64,000 bases of DNA from an uncultured Pontibacter sp. (GTDB lineage: Bacteria > Bacteroidota > Bacteroidia > Cytophagales > Hymenobacteraceae), in NCBI RefSeq assembly GCF_947492645.1, contig NZ_CANLMZ010000010.1, positions 1 to 64,000 on the forward strand. Reading direction: 5' to 3'. This document shows, in pieces, positions 28,356 through 37,542 of the stretch. Below the pieces are notes generated by a model. The model ran no database searches, was not told where the DNA came from, and worked only from the letters and a program-made list of their open reading frames with translations. Numbering within the stretch: position 1 is the first letter of the stretch; every line of letters begins with the position of its first letter. The translations under genes and the position numbers were made by a program.

Positions 28356-28580
28356 ATGAAAAATAAAGATAACTTCCGGACGACAAAACACGATGGAGAC
28401 ACACTTGGCGAAAGCGAGAAGAAAAAAAAGATAGCTCAAAAGCCTGCGCCCAAAGAAGCTGATCGTGAATCAATCAACACCCCCAAAGAAAATGAAATAT
28501 ACGTGGACCTGGAGCCCGATGAGCTGCATGTAGGAGATGAAGCTGTGGAAGAAGTGCAAGAGAGAAAAAAGAAGGAATAA
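28356..28580 (+). CDS. small highly charged hypothetical protein
   Basis: The 74-aa protein has no hydrophobic core: a Lys-rich first half (SEKKKKIAQK) and an acidic second half (EIYVDLEPDELHVGDEAVEE). It is probably disordered. No family was recognised. A strong terminator directly after the stop supports a real transcript. Confidence 0.6.
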   Translation: MKNKDNFRTTKHDGDTLGESEKKKKIAQKPAPKEADRESINTPKENEIYVDLEPDELHVGDEAVEEVQERKKKE

Positions 28581-28593
28581 AGCTACCACCAGG

Positions 28594-28632
28594 AAACGCC
28601 CCAGTTTTAATGTATAAACTGGGGCGTTTTTT
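28594..28632. terminator. bidirectional terminator
   Basis: A perfect 14-bp stem with arms 28594-28607 and 28616-28629 is flanked by A's and T's and shared by the convergent small genes on either side. Confidence 0.85.
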
Positions 28633-28978
28633 ACTCGTCACGGTTTACCTGTATTGGTCTTATTACCGGCCTGATGGGCCAATAAATATTGTGTCGGGTA
28701 GAGTCTACGGGTGATATGGGTAATTGCTGCGGGCGTAAAGCCGGAGGTGTGGTAGCAGGCCCGTTACGGTCAAACTCTTCGATGTTCCGCTTCCGGTTTA
28801 TTTCGCTGGACTGCTCATTCATTCGTTCACGTATATCCATACTTGCGTCTCCGTTGTAGCGCACTCTCTGTTGTGTTATCGCCCCTTCAGGCAAGTTCTG
28901 CTGTCCCTCCGAAAGCGAGGTACATCCTGCTACACCTAAAATCGCACTCCCGATTATATAGACTACATTCTTTCTCAT
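28631..28978 (-). CDS. small hypothetical lipoprotein
   Basis: The 115-aa protein starts with a lipoprotein signal peptide ending GVAGC near residue 19. The mature part is Arg/Asn/Pro-rich with no predicted membrane segment and ends in a proline-rich stretch (WPIRPVIRPIQVNRDE). No family was recognised. Confidence 0.65.
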   Translation of the reverse strand: MRKNVVYIIGSAILGVAGCTSLSEGQQNLPEGAITQQRVRYNGDASMDIRERMNEQSSEINRKRNIEEFDRNGPATTPPALRPQQLPISPVDSTRHNIYWPIRPVIRPIQVNRDE

Positions 28979-29086
28979 TTTTCAAAGCGCTATTCGTTTA
29001 AGCCTTGGCTTATAAGCATATACGTAGTATAGCAGTACATAAATAAAATATTAGAGCCCAGGCTCAAACTTTATGCCCTATAAACG

Positions 29087-29124
29087 CAGAGGCGACAAGT
29101 ATAAAAGTATACTTGTCGCCTCTG
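29087..29124 (-). terminator. perfect hairpin whose stem ends in AAGTATA/TATACTT
   Basis: The arms 29087-29103 and 29108-29124 are perfect reverse complements over 17 bp with a 4-nt loop. It lies just past the stop of the 87-aa gene. The inner seven bases of each arm are the interspersed heptamer, an arrangement like the paired uptake sequences seen in Neisseria terminators. Confidence 0.75.
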
Positions 29125-29150
29125 TTACGCCTAGTATCAAGCTAACGAGT

Positions 29151-29414
29151 TTAACTGTTGCCGTAAAGGTTTGCAGAACCAACTTGTGTTAGCATCAATC
29201 CTTCCGGTGCAGGGTTTACAAAGCCTGCTTTGGTTAAATGCTGTTCTGCCTCCTTCTGCACATCTTTATAATGTGGATAACGCTCCTGCAAGTATGGGTA
29301 AAGTTCCTGGTACACCAGCGTTTCGCCTTCCTGTATGTTCATTGTTTTAAAGGCATCCATAATGCATTGGGCAGTATTTTCTATATTATCAGCTTCTGAG
29401 TGTAGTTCTACCAT
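29151..29414 (-). CDS. small hypothetical protein
   Basis: The 87-aa soluble protein is mainly helical and acidic at the N-terminus, with an aromatic central part (LVYQELYPYLQERYPHY). No signal peptide and no family recognised. It ends in a strong hairpin. Confidence 0.6.
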   Translation of the reverse strand: MVELHSEADNIENTAQCIMDAFKTMNIQEGETLVYQELYPYLQERYPHYKDVQKEAEQHLTKAGFVNPAPEGLMLTQVGSANLYGNS

Positions 29415-29548
29415 CTTTCTATACTTTTCATTAATGTTTAGTTAGAAATAGTACGGTAGGCTTATATTAATTGTTAATTGCGGCAGTAGATTCTTGCCTA
29501 CCCCTCTGCTTTATGCTGGTTGTACCAGCTGCTATGTAGCGTAAAGCC

Positions 29549-30097
29549 TTATTTTTTCTCGAAGGCAAGTGCGGCAGAGTTAAGGCAGTAACGCAATCCT
29601 GTTGGCTCAGGCCCATCAGGGAAAACATGCCCGATATGCGAACCGCACCGCGCGCATTCTACCTCTGTTCGTACTTCTCCCATACTTCTGTCTTGTACCT
29701 CTTTCACACGTTTTTTATCAACAGGTGCGTAAAAACTGGGCCAGCCAGTACCAGACTCAAACTTAGTATCAGAACTGAACATCGGGTTATGGCAGGCAGC
29801 GCAATAGTAGATTCCACGCTCTTTATTGCCGTTATACTTGTTATTGAATGGTTGTTCGGTGCCCTCCTGCCGCAGCACATAATACTGTTCCGGGGAAAGC
29901 TCCTTTCGCCATTGCGCCTCTGTTTTTATTACAGTATCACTTAAGGTTTCGCTATTAAGTACCTGCTGCACATAATCTGGTAAAGGTGCATCGCCGGCAT
30001 TAGCAGTAGTATAGTCTGTATCAGTAGTTTTTTCTTGCTGTGTGCAGGCCATAAAGCTTAACATAGCGGCAATCAAAATAAAATAAAATGCTTTCAT
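29549..30097 (-). CDS. msrB: peptide-methionine (R)-S-oxide reductase, lipoprotein form
   Basis: MsrB repairs R-methionine sulfoxide in oxidised proteins. The 182-aa protein has a lipoprotein signal (LSFMAC near residue 18), so this copy acts in the envelope. The MsrB domain (about 60-180) contains both zinc CxxC pairs (CAAC, CARC), FESGTGWPSF, GHVFPDGP and the catalytic cysteine in RYCLNSAAL. Confidence 0.94.
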   Translation of the reverse strand: MKAFYFILIAAMLSFMACTQQEKTTDTDYTTANAGDAPLPDYVQQVLNSETLSDTVIKTEAQWRKELSPEQYYVLRQEGTEQPFNNKYNGNKERGIYYCAACHNPMFSSDTKFESGTGWPSFYAPVDKKRVKEVQDRSMGEVRTEVECARCGSHIGHVFPDGPEPTGLRYCLNSAALAFEKK

Positions 30098-30284
30098 ACT
30101 TGTACTTACGGGTGTAATTAAGGCCAGGTAGTGGCTAATATTAAAATTATAACTACTTAGGAAACAAAGTATAAGCTATTTGTGTTTGCCATTTAACCTG
30201 CCAAAAAATGGCATTTTAATAAATTTAATAGTAACATAACCTGTTTATTTCGAGCGAACTAGTGAAAATCTAAACCCTTTTCAG

Positions 30285-30292
30285 TACTTTTG
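30285..30292 (+). promoter_or_regulatory. candidate -7 element for typA
   Basis: TACTTTTG lies 20 nt ahead of the typA start. No clear -33 TTTG. Confidence 0.45.
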
Positions 30293-30312
30293 CGGCTCGA
30301 AAAACCTATTCA

Positions 30313-32124
30313 ATGCAAAATATTCGAAATATTGCGATCATCGCACACGTAGACCACGGCAAGACAACGCTCGTGGACAAGATCATCCATGCTTCTAAGC
30401 TATTCGCAGAGCACCAGCAGTTTGACGACCTTATATTGGACAACAATGACCTGGAGCGCGAGCGTGGTATCACGATCGTTTCTAAGAACGTGTCGGTTCG
30501 CTACAAAGACGTTAAAATCAACATCATAGACACTCCTGGTCACGCCGACTTCGGTGGTGAGGTTGAGCGTGTACTAAAGATGGCTGATGGTGTGTTACTA
30601 TTAGTGGATGCTTTTGAAGGCGCCATGCCACAGACGCGTTTCGTACTAAGTAAAGCTATCCAGCTTGGCCTTAAGCCAATTGTGGTAGTAAACAAAGTAG
30701 ACAAAGAAAACTGCCGTCCTGACGAGGTACACGAACAAGTATTCGACCTGATGTTTAACCTTGAAGCGACAGAAGATCAGCTTGATTTTACTACGCTTTA
30801 TGGTTCTTCTAAGCAAGGTTGGATGAGCACCGACTGGACAAAACCTACAGATAACATCACACCTTTGTTAGATGCTATCATTGATGTGATTCCTGCTGCT
30901 CCTTACCGAGAAGGTTCTCCACAGATGCAAATCACATCTTTGGACTATTCATCTTTCGTAGGTCGTATCGCTATCGGTCGTGTGCACCGTGGTACACTTA
31001 AAGAAGGTATGCCAATTGCGCTTTGCAAAGCCGATGGCTCTATCAAGAAAGGCAAAATTGCTGAGCTTCAAATTTTTGAAGGTCTTGGTCGTAAGAGTGT
31101 TCCGGAAGTGTCAGCCGGTGAAATCTGCGCTGTAACGGGTATCGAAGGTTTCGACATTGGTGATACTATTGCTGATGCTGAAAATCCTGAGCCATTGGCA
31201 CGTATCTCTATAGATGAGCCAACGATGAACATGTTGTTCACGATCAACAACTCTCCTTTCTTCGGTAAAGAGGGTAAGTTCGTAACATCACGTCACCTTC
31301 GTGACCGCTTGTTTAAAGAAACTGAGAAAAACCTTGCGCTACGTGTTCAGGAAACAGACCGTGAAGATACTTTCTTAGTATTTGGTCGCGGTATCCTTCA
31401 CTTGTCAGTACTTATCGAAACAATGCGCCGTGAGGGGTATGAGTTACAGGTAGGTCAGCCACAGGTAATTTATAAAGAAATTGATGGTGTTCGTTGCGAG
31501 CCTATCGAACACATGGTTGTTGACGTGCCTGAAGAAACTGCCGGTAAGGTAATTGAACTGGTAACGCAGCGTAAAGGTGAACTTACTATCATGGAGCCTA
31601 AGGGAGACCTGCAGCACCTGGAGTTCAACATTCCTGCACGTGGCCTGATCGGTCTTCGTAATAACGTACTTACCGCTACGGCTGGTGAGGCTATCATGAA
31701 CCACCGTTTCATGGCGTATGAGCCGCATAAAGGTCATATCCCAGGTCGTATCAACGGTTCTATCATCTCTATGGAGCAGGGTCCGGGAACGGCTTACTCT
31801 ATCGATAAACTTCAGGACAGAGGTGTATTCTTCGTTGATCCGGGTGTAGATGTATACATGGGCCAGGTAATTGGTGAGCACAGCCGCCAGAACGATATCA
31901 CGGTGAACATCCAGAAAGGCAAGAAGCTGACAAACATGCGTGCTTCCGGTTCTGATAACAACGTGAAGATCGCTCCTGCCAAGAAGTTCTCTCTGGAAGA
32001 AGCTATGGAATACATCCAAAAAGATGAATTGCTGGAAGTAACTCCGAAGAGCATCCGTATGCGCAAGATCTACTTAGACGAGAACGAGCGTAACCGCATG
32101 CGTAATAAAGAAGAAGTAGCTTAA
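30313..32124 (+). CDS. typA: translational GTPase TypA/BipA
   Basis: TypA is an EF-G-like ribosomal GTPase linked to ribosome assembly and stress. The 603-aa protein has the G domain motifs AHVDHGKTTL, RERGITI, DTPGHADFGGEVER and NKVDKE, followed by beta-barrel, EF-G-like and the TypA-specific C-terminal domain. The gene has no AAGTATA copies across 1.8 kb and uses a highly-expressed-type codon set. An AAGTATA copy lies immediately after its stop, before the terminator. Confidence 0.97.
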   Translation: MQNIRNIAIIAHVDHGKTTLVDKIIHASKLFAEHQQFDDLILDNNDLERERGITIVSKNVSVRYKDVKINIIDTPGHADFGGEVERVLKMADGVLLLVDAFEGAMPQTRFVLSKAIQLGLKPIVVVNKVDKENCRPDEVHEQVFDLMFNLEATEDQLDFTTLYGSSKQGWMSTDWTKPTDNITPLLDAIIDVIPAAPYREGSPQMQITSLDYSSFVGRIAIGRVHRGTLKEGMPIALCKADGSIKKGKIAELQIFEGLGRKSVPEVSAGEICAVTGIEGFDIGDTIADAENPEPLARISIDEPTMNMLFTINNSPFFGKEGKFVTSRHLRDRLFKETEKNLALRVQETDREDTFLVFGRGILHLSVLIETMRREGYELQVGQPQVIYKEIDGVRCEPIEHMVVDVPEETAGKVIELVTQRKGELTIMEPKGDLQHLEFNIPARGLIGLRNNVLTATAGEAIMNHRFMAYEPHKGHIPGRINGSIISMEQGPGTAYSIDKLQDRGVFFVDPGVDVYMGQVIGEHSRQNDITVNIQKGKKLTNMRASGSDNNVKIAPAKKFSLEEAMEYIQKDELLEVTPKSIRMRKIYLDENERNRMRNKEEVA

Positions 32125-32148
32125 GTATAAGCTATTATAAATTTAATG

Positions 32149-32185
32149 AAGCCCCAACCGGTAAATCTGGTTGGGGCTTTTTGTT
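32149..32185 (+). terminator. terminator after typA
   Basis: AAGCCCCAACC and GGTTGGGGCTT form an 11-bp stem followed by a T-run. Confidence 0.88.
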
Positions 32186-32255
32186 TTATCCCCCTTTGAT
32201 TATTAAATGTAGTTTTTACTATATTAGAGTAAAGGAACCATTAACCAGTTCGCCT

Positions 32256-33938
32256 ATGAAAAACAAACTCTACATACTGTGCCTCCTTATTATGCTCTTC
32301 CCGCTGCATGTCATGGCCCAGAAGCATTCTACAGAAATACAACGTCTTGCAACACTTGCCAAAACCTGGGGCTTGCTTAAGTATCACAATCCAAACATAG
32401 CTAAGGGCTCCATAAATTGGGATAGTGTATTGGTGGCACATGTTGCTGCGTTTAGGAGGGCAAATACAAGTAAAGAGTTAAACAAGGCGGTGCGGACCCT
32501 CATCACTACTGCAGGGCCAAAAGCAGCAAAGGCAGTACTAACTCCTGACACATCACAGCTATTTATGAAGAACTATGATGTTAACTGGACACACAATAAC
32601 AAACTGTTCGATAAAAGAACAAGGCAGCAGTTACACGATGTAATTGCTTACCGGCATGATACCACCTCAACATATTATGTACGAAGTGGCGGCACAGGGC
32701 CTGTTTTCACAAACGAAAAGCCTTATAAAAACATGCAGTACCCCGCTGCAGAATACAGGCTTCTGGCATTATTCAGGTACTGGAACACCATTCATTATTT
32801 TTTTCCCTACAAGTATATTACCGATAAAGACTGGAATCAGGTACTGGAAGAATACATACCTCAGTTTTTGGCTGCCCCTAATGCAGCGCAATATGCTTTA
32901 ACAGCAGCCAGACTTGTAGCAGAAATAAACGATACGCATGGCTACTTTACATCGCCTGTGTTTGAGGCTTACCTTGGAGAGTACAAAGCTCCTTTTGGAT
33001 ATGCCATACTAGATGATAAACTGGTTGTAGATGGGGTGCAGGATTCTGTGATGCGGGTACATGATATACTCCCGGGCGACGTGATTACGCATGTAGATGG
33101 ACGCGAAGTTAAGGAATTAATTAAGGAACGGGAGCAGTATTTTTCCTACTCAAACCCAACCGGCAGGAACTACAACATTCTGCCCATGCACCTGCTTCGT
33201 GGCCACACCGACGAAATGGAGATCATCTTTACAAGAGACTACCAAAGCATAACTAAGAAGATAAAGCGGTACAAGCAGGCATATGGCATGATGAGCCTAG
33301 CGCAAAAATTCCTCGATAGACCAGCAGCCAAAGAAGTAAGCAAAGGAATTGGTTACATCTACAATCTCAAAGTAACCAGCCAGGAGCAGGCGGACAGTAT
33401 ATATGCGGCGATGGCAGATTATACTGCTATCATCTATGATTTACGAGCAACACCAGATCATACTTTTCGCTGGCACACTGCCCACTTATTACCGAAACGA
33501 ACTCCGTTTACTAGCTTCGCTCACAGTAATGTTAAGCTACCTGGTTCTTATATGTGGCTTAAAAGCCCGTACGCTGAGTCATTAACCGGTCCGGAATCTA
33601 ACCCTGCTCCTTTTAAAGGCAAAGTATACATACTTGTAGGGCCATATACTTTCAGCATTGGTGAGTTTTCCGCAATGGCACTACGGGCAGTACCTGGTGC
33701 TACAGTAGTAGGTTCCCAAACAGCAGGAGCCGATGGCGACGTAACAAGAATCGTTTTACCAGGCGGTATAACAACCATGATTTCAGGCCTCGGCATCTAC
33801 TATCCTGATGGCGGGCAAACACAACGCATAGGTATAGTGCCTGATGTAGAAGTTCTGGAAACTGCAGAGGATATCAAAAGCGGCAGAGACGTTGTGCTGG
33901 AACGAGCAGTTGAGTTGGCAAAGAAAGAGAGTTTATAA
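32256..33938 (+). CDS. secreted S41-family (C-terminal processing) peptidase
   Basis: From ATG 32256 the product is 560 aa with a clear signal peptide ending HVMAQ; an upstream start would add 25 residues before it. A PDZ-like region lies near 285-310 (PGDVITHVDGREV). The C-terminal S41 domain (about 370-545) has the likely catalytic serine in YTFSIGEFSAMAL and later QTAGADGDV. It is expected to be a periplasmic or surface protease. The stop codon lies inside the left arm of the following terminator. Confidence 0.88.
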   Translation: MKNKLYILCLLIMLFPLHVMAQKHSTEIQRLATLAKTWGLLKYHNPNIAKGSINWDSVLVAHVAAFRRANTSKELNKAVRTLITTAGPKAAKAVLTPDTSQLFMKNYDVNWTHNNKLFDKRTRQQLHDVIAYRHDTTSTYYVRSGGTGPVFTNEKPYKNMQYPAAEYRLLALFRYWNTIHYFFPYKYITDKDWNQVLEEYIPQFLAAPNAAQYALTAARLVAEINDTHGYFTSPVFEAYLGEYKAPFGYAILDDKLVVDGVQDSVMRVHDILPGDVITHVDGREVKELIKEREQYFSYSNPTGRNYNILPMHLLRGHTDEMEIIFTRDYQSITKKIKRYKQAYGMMSLAQKFLDRPAAKEVSKGIGYIYNLKVTSQEQADSIYAAMADYTAIIYDLRATPDHTFRWHTAHLLPKRTPFTSFAHSNVKLPGSYMWLKSPYAESLTGPESNPAPFKGKVYILVGPYTFSIGEFSAMALRAVPGATVVGSQTAGADGDVTRIVLPGGITTMISGLGIYYPDGGQTQRIGIVPDVEVLETAEDIKSGRDVVLERAVELAKKESL

Positions 33939-33979
33939 GCAGGTCCGATTAGTGTCAGTAATCGGACCTGCTTATAAAC
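33931..33979. terminator. bidirectional terminator
   Basis: Arms 33931-33950 and 33960-33979 form a perfect 20-bp stem with a 9-nt loop. It serves both the protease gene and the convergent four-gene outer-membrane operon and contains the protease stop codon. Confidence 0.85.
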
Positions 33980-33984
33980 CGTAT

Positions 33985-36384
33985 TTACTCTACCTTGAAA
34001 GTATAAGTACCCGTACCGGCATTACCCTCTTTGCTTAGGCCATGCACAACAACTTGGTAAGTACCTGTTTGGTCAGATGTAAAAAAATTCAGGTTAGACT
34101 GTCCCGAAGTGGTTGCATCAGGGTTCCAGTATAACAGATTTCTAAGATCCGGTATTCTGCTGCTGCGCTGCTCTGAGGTAGTATATTGTGGGCTATAGAA
34201 TTCGCGCGCTAGCTGCATGCCTTCATACTCCTGCAGCAAAGCCTTAGGGTCTACCTCATAACCAGCCAAATCACCAGCATAGGTTACGTAGCTTACCACA
34301 CCATTAAAAGTAGCACTACCGTGGAAGTACTTTCTGGAAACCACATCCAATCGCTGCACCTTTCTGGGGTCAAAAGCCATAATTTTGTCAGTCTCGAACA
34401 CAGGAACACCATCTAGCAGGATCATCGGCTCCTGATCAAAGAGTGCTTTAACAGGTTGATTTACGACAAAGAAATGAAATTTGCCCTGGCGCCTTCTTAC
34501 AAAAACCGGCTGTACGTATTCACGCATTACCTCCTCCATCACCGGAAAGCGGGTGTAAGTATCTAAAAAGTAGCTTTTATCTGGCGTGCCATAAAAAGCG
34601 GTGCTGTCGTAGGCTGGCAAAGTATATTTATAAGCTACACCAGCTGTATGATAGTTTTGTACCTGCATGTGTATGCTGCTCGCAAGCAATGTTGGCTCGT
34701 GGCTCTCTGAAAGCTGGAACCGGGGCAACTTATAACTTGACTTAAGCGCGAAAAAAGGACTTTCTATTTCAAAAGTATAAGAGCTGTCATTAGTTGTGTT
34801 TGCCTGTAGCACAAGGGTCCGAGAACCGTACAGACGCATCATGTCAAACAAAAGATTGCCAGCACTATCGCTTACTGCAGTAGATAATTTTACATCCCGA
34901 GATGGACTGGCAAGGTAAGCCTGTACGCCGGCTGCAGGCTTCTTTGTTTTAGCATTAAAAACTCTGGCTCGCACCAGGTGCCCTCCGTACTCAGTTGCGT
35001 GAGTATATGGTGTGGCTGTTGTGTCGTGCAGCACCTCTTTCCAGTTAAACTTGCTCCAACCGTGGGTAAGCATTAAATTATCCTGAGCTAACTCTGCTGC
35101 TGTTCCCGTTTGGGTTAAGTAGTATTCAGGTTGCTCAATGGCTCCTTTCAACTCAGACGAGAGCCAAAGATAACTTGCCATACTTTGCTGTTGCCATCTT
35201 TGCAGCGAATCCATTCTATATACTGCCACCGACAGGTTAGCTGGCCTGGCTGCACCCATAAGCGTAGTTTTGATATCTAGATTAACTTCAGATCTGGTAC
35301 TGTACTTTTTCTGATCAGTTTGAGCGCTAAGCTGCAAGAGTTGCTGCGGCTTTTTAAAGTACAGGCGTTCACAAACCGGCTGCTTGTTTGCATTAAAAAC
35401 AGTAAAATATGTGATCCCCTCGCCAAGCTTATCTTTTGGTATCGTAAAAATAATTTCACCTGCCTCGTTCGGATGAGCGGCATAGGCAAGGGCAGCCTCT
35501 TTGCGTGTATGCGCAAGTAGGTATACTGTGTAAGCACCTGGCGCTAAAGCAAGCGGATTTGTGCGGACCGAGATTTTCAGAAGATCTGTATCAACGTTTG
35601 AAAGGTTCAATACAAAACCTCTGTCCTGTGCATGTGGCAGTTCTCTGGTAATGATTTGCCCCTCAGGTCCTCTAAGAACTGTTCTGTATTTTTGCCCCGC
35701 TTCCGGAGTAAACGTAAACCTTCCAATGCCAAATTGGTGGGTACTAAATTTGGTTAAGGTATCGTTTGCCTGGTTTAACAGTAGCCCATCAAAGGGTATA
35801 CTTTTGCCTGTTGCATCCGTGGTCTTAAATGCCACCACACTTTGCACCCCATTTACCAAGTGCCCTCCCTCCGGAAAAAAATTAACATCAAACGCAGCAG
35901 AGGCTGCCTCCTGTTGCAGGCCAAGCTGTTTAAAGGTATTTACAATAGTAATGGGTTTCTCAAAGTATAAATCGGCGCTAAAGTTTTTCATCCAGTTAGT
36001 ATAGGCTCGCACCAGGTAGTTACCCGAGTTTAGGGTTGCTGGCAGCAAAAATGAGCCATTCCCGGAGCCGTCTGTCAAAGCTACTTTGGCCTGCATAACA
36101 GGGTTCTGCTCCTGGTCCAGGACCTCTACATAAGCTATTTTGCTGAGCTTGGCTGACTGGTGGCTGTTGCCCTCTACGTTGTATACTTTAAACCACATTG
36201 ATTCCCCAGCCAGGTAACTTTCCCTGTCGCTGTGCAGGAAGATCTTTTCCTGCATGGTACGCTTGTTGTAGCTATTTAGACTTTTAGCCAAATAACTTTC
36301 ATCTCCTGTTTGTGCGTGAGCTGCGCTATAAGCAAAAAGGGAAAACCCTAAAGCAAGGCCTTTAAGTATCGTATTCATTTTCAT
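33985..36384 (-). CDS. secreted MG2-domain protein with C-terminal plug-like segment
   Basis: The 799-aa protein has a signal peptide (ending SAAHAQ). An N-terminal alpha-2-macroglobulin MG2-like beta domain (about 40-130) is marked by KIFLHSDRESYLAGESMWFK. Near residues 655-700 it carries ILLDGVPVF and KVQRLDVV, a signature otherwise typical of TonB-receptor plug domains, but there is no beta-barrel behind it. It ends with a small beta domain (GTYQVVVHGLSKEG). It is last in the operon, 11 bp behind the DUF4249 gene. A periplasmic or surface accessory role for the receptor is inferred. Confidence 0.8.
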   Translation of the reverse strand: MKMNTILKGLALGFSLFAYSAAHAQTGDESYLAKSLNSYNKRTMQEKIFLHSDRESYLAGESMWFKVYNVEGNSHQSAKLSKIAYVEVLDQEQNPVMQAKVALTDGSGNGSFLLPATLNSGNYLVRAYTNWMKNFSADLYFEKPITIVNTFKQLGLQQEAASAAFDVNFFPEGGHLVNGVQSVVAFKTTDATGKSIPFDGLLLNQANDTLTKFSTHQFGIGRFTFTPEAGQKYRTVLRGPEGQIITRELPHAQDRGFVLNLSNVDTDLLKISVRTNPLALAPGAYTVYLLAHTRKEAALAYAAHPNEAGEIIFTIPKDKLGEGITYFTVFNANKQPVCERLYFKKPQQLLQLSAQTDQKKYSTRSEVNLDIKTTLMGAARPANLSVAVYRMDSLQRWQQQSMASYLWLSSELKGAIEQPEYYLTQTGTAAELAQDNLMLTHGWSKFNWKEVLHDTTATPYTHATEYGGHLVRARVFNAKTKKPAAGVQAYLASPSRDVKLSTAVSDSAGNLLFDMMRLYGSRTLVLQANTTNDSSYTFEIESPFFALKSSYKLPRFQLSESHEPTLLASSIHMQVQNYHTAGVAYKYTLPAYDSTAFYGTPDKSYFLDTYTRFPVMEEVMREYVQPVFVRRRQGKFHFFVVNQPVKALFDQEPMILLDGVPVFETDKIMAFDPRKVQRLDVVSRKYFHGSATFNGVVSYVTYAGDLAGYEVDPKALLQEYEGMQLAREFYSPQYTTSEQRSSRIPDLRNLLYWNPDATTSGQSNLNFFTSDQTGTYQVVVHGLSKEGNAGTGTYTFKVE

Positions 36385-36395
36385 CTTGCTGCTTA

Positions 36396-37541
36396 TTATT
36401 TCCAGTACTCGGGTTTAATCGTGCTGCCCCCTTTAACACGACAGTCGGCGCATGCTCTGTTTGCCACAACATATCCTGCGTTTGGAGGCAATAACTCCTC
36501 TACTATAAGTTTATCTATGGCCAGCCATTGGGGCAAATCTCTGAGAGAAGTGGTATCTAAGCTGCATACAGGTATATCATGGTAGGAGAAACCGAGCTTT
36601 CTCATTTCCGGGCCACTTATAAACATTCTTTTCTCAGTCATGGACTGGATGCTAAAGTAGCCTAACACAGGATTATCAGGTTGTTTTACATTCTTGATGT
36701 TGCCACGTACCTGTGAAGGTTGCGCATCAAAAATGGAACCTACACTTTCAGTATTTTTCTTAAGCATTTGCCAATACTCATACTCTGCTTTACTGATGCC
36801 ATACTGACGCACCAAAATGCTATACTTTGTGGCTAGCTTCTCAGAAACGCCCTCACGGAACACAAGTGGATAATCGCGCACCACATCTTGCACTAAGTGA
36901 GCAGTACTGCCAACAAGTATGGACGTTGACGGATCTGTGCGCCAGCACTTGTAAAATTGCTCTTCCTGTGACCTAGGTATAACTTCTCCGCCCTTGTAAG
37001 CCCAAAGCGAGTTGTAGTAGGAGGTATATTCGTAAGTTTCTTCAAACTCCCAGCGGTAATATAGGGTGTTGTTTGCCGGGTCGTGGGAGCTAACACTAAT
37101 TTGTATACCATTCTGCTCTGCACGCCAGGTTATGTCGTCTATCTCAGGTGTTTTCTGAGTCGAAACAAATTCAGATACATATTCTTCGCCGTTTGCCGTT
37201 TTTACCCGAAGCCGGTATTGCTTGCCGTAGCTAAACGACATACCTGTGACGCGATACGCTCCTCCGCCAACATCATACATACTGAAGGATTCATTCGCAT
37301 CCGTCTCTATAGTAACCTTTGCACGTGTTTCTCTTATAGGCTCGCCCTGATCCTCTAGCTTTTGTGAGCGAGACAGTACTACCTTACCTGTACCTTTTTC
37401 GATGTTTAAAGAGCCCTCTACCACCAGAATGTTTGCATCTATGGCAGAGGCTGGCAACTCAAATGGCTCTACGCATTGGGTAAGTGTAAATAAAGCCGCG
37501 AAGCTAAGTATGGCTAACCAGATACTTGTTTTCATCTGCAT
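36396..37541 (-). CDS. DUF4249 lipoprotein
   Basis: The 381-aa lipoprotein (lipobox LTQC near residue 23) fits DUF4249, a Bacteroidota family usually encoded beside TonB-dependent receptors. Signs are NILVVEGSLNIEKGTGKVVLSRS at the start and the Cys-rich end ACADCRVKGGSTIKPEYW. It may be the receptor's surface partner, in the way SusD is for SusC, but that is inference. It begins 1 nt after the receptor stop. Confidence 0.85.
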   Translation of the reverse strand: MQMKTSIWLAILSFAALFTLTQCVEPFELPASAIDANILVVEGSLNIEKGTGKVVLSRSQKLEDQGEPIRETRAKVTIETDANESFSMYDVGGGAYRVTGMSFSYGKQYRLRVKTANGEEYVSEFVSTQKTPEIDDITWRAEQNGIQISVSSHDPANNTLYYRWEFEETYEYTSYYNSLWAYKGGEVIPRSQEEQFYKCWRTDPSTSILVGSTAHLVQDVVRDYPLVFREGVSEKLATKYSILVRQYGISKAEYEYWQMLKKNTESVGSIFDAQPSQVRGNIKNVKQPDNPVLGYFSIQSMTEKRMFISGPEMRKLGFSYHDIPVCSLDTTSLRDLPQWLAIDKLIVEELLPPNAGYVVANRACADCRVKGGSTIKPEYWK

Positions 37542-37542
37542 A

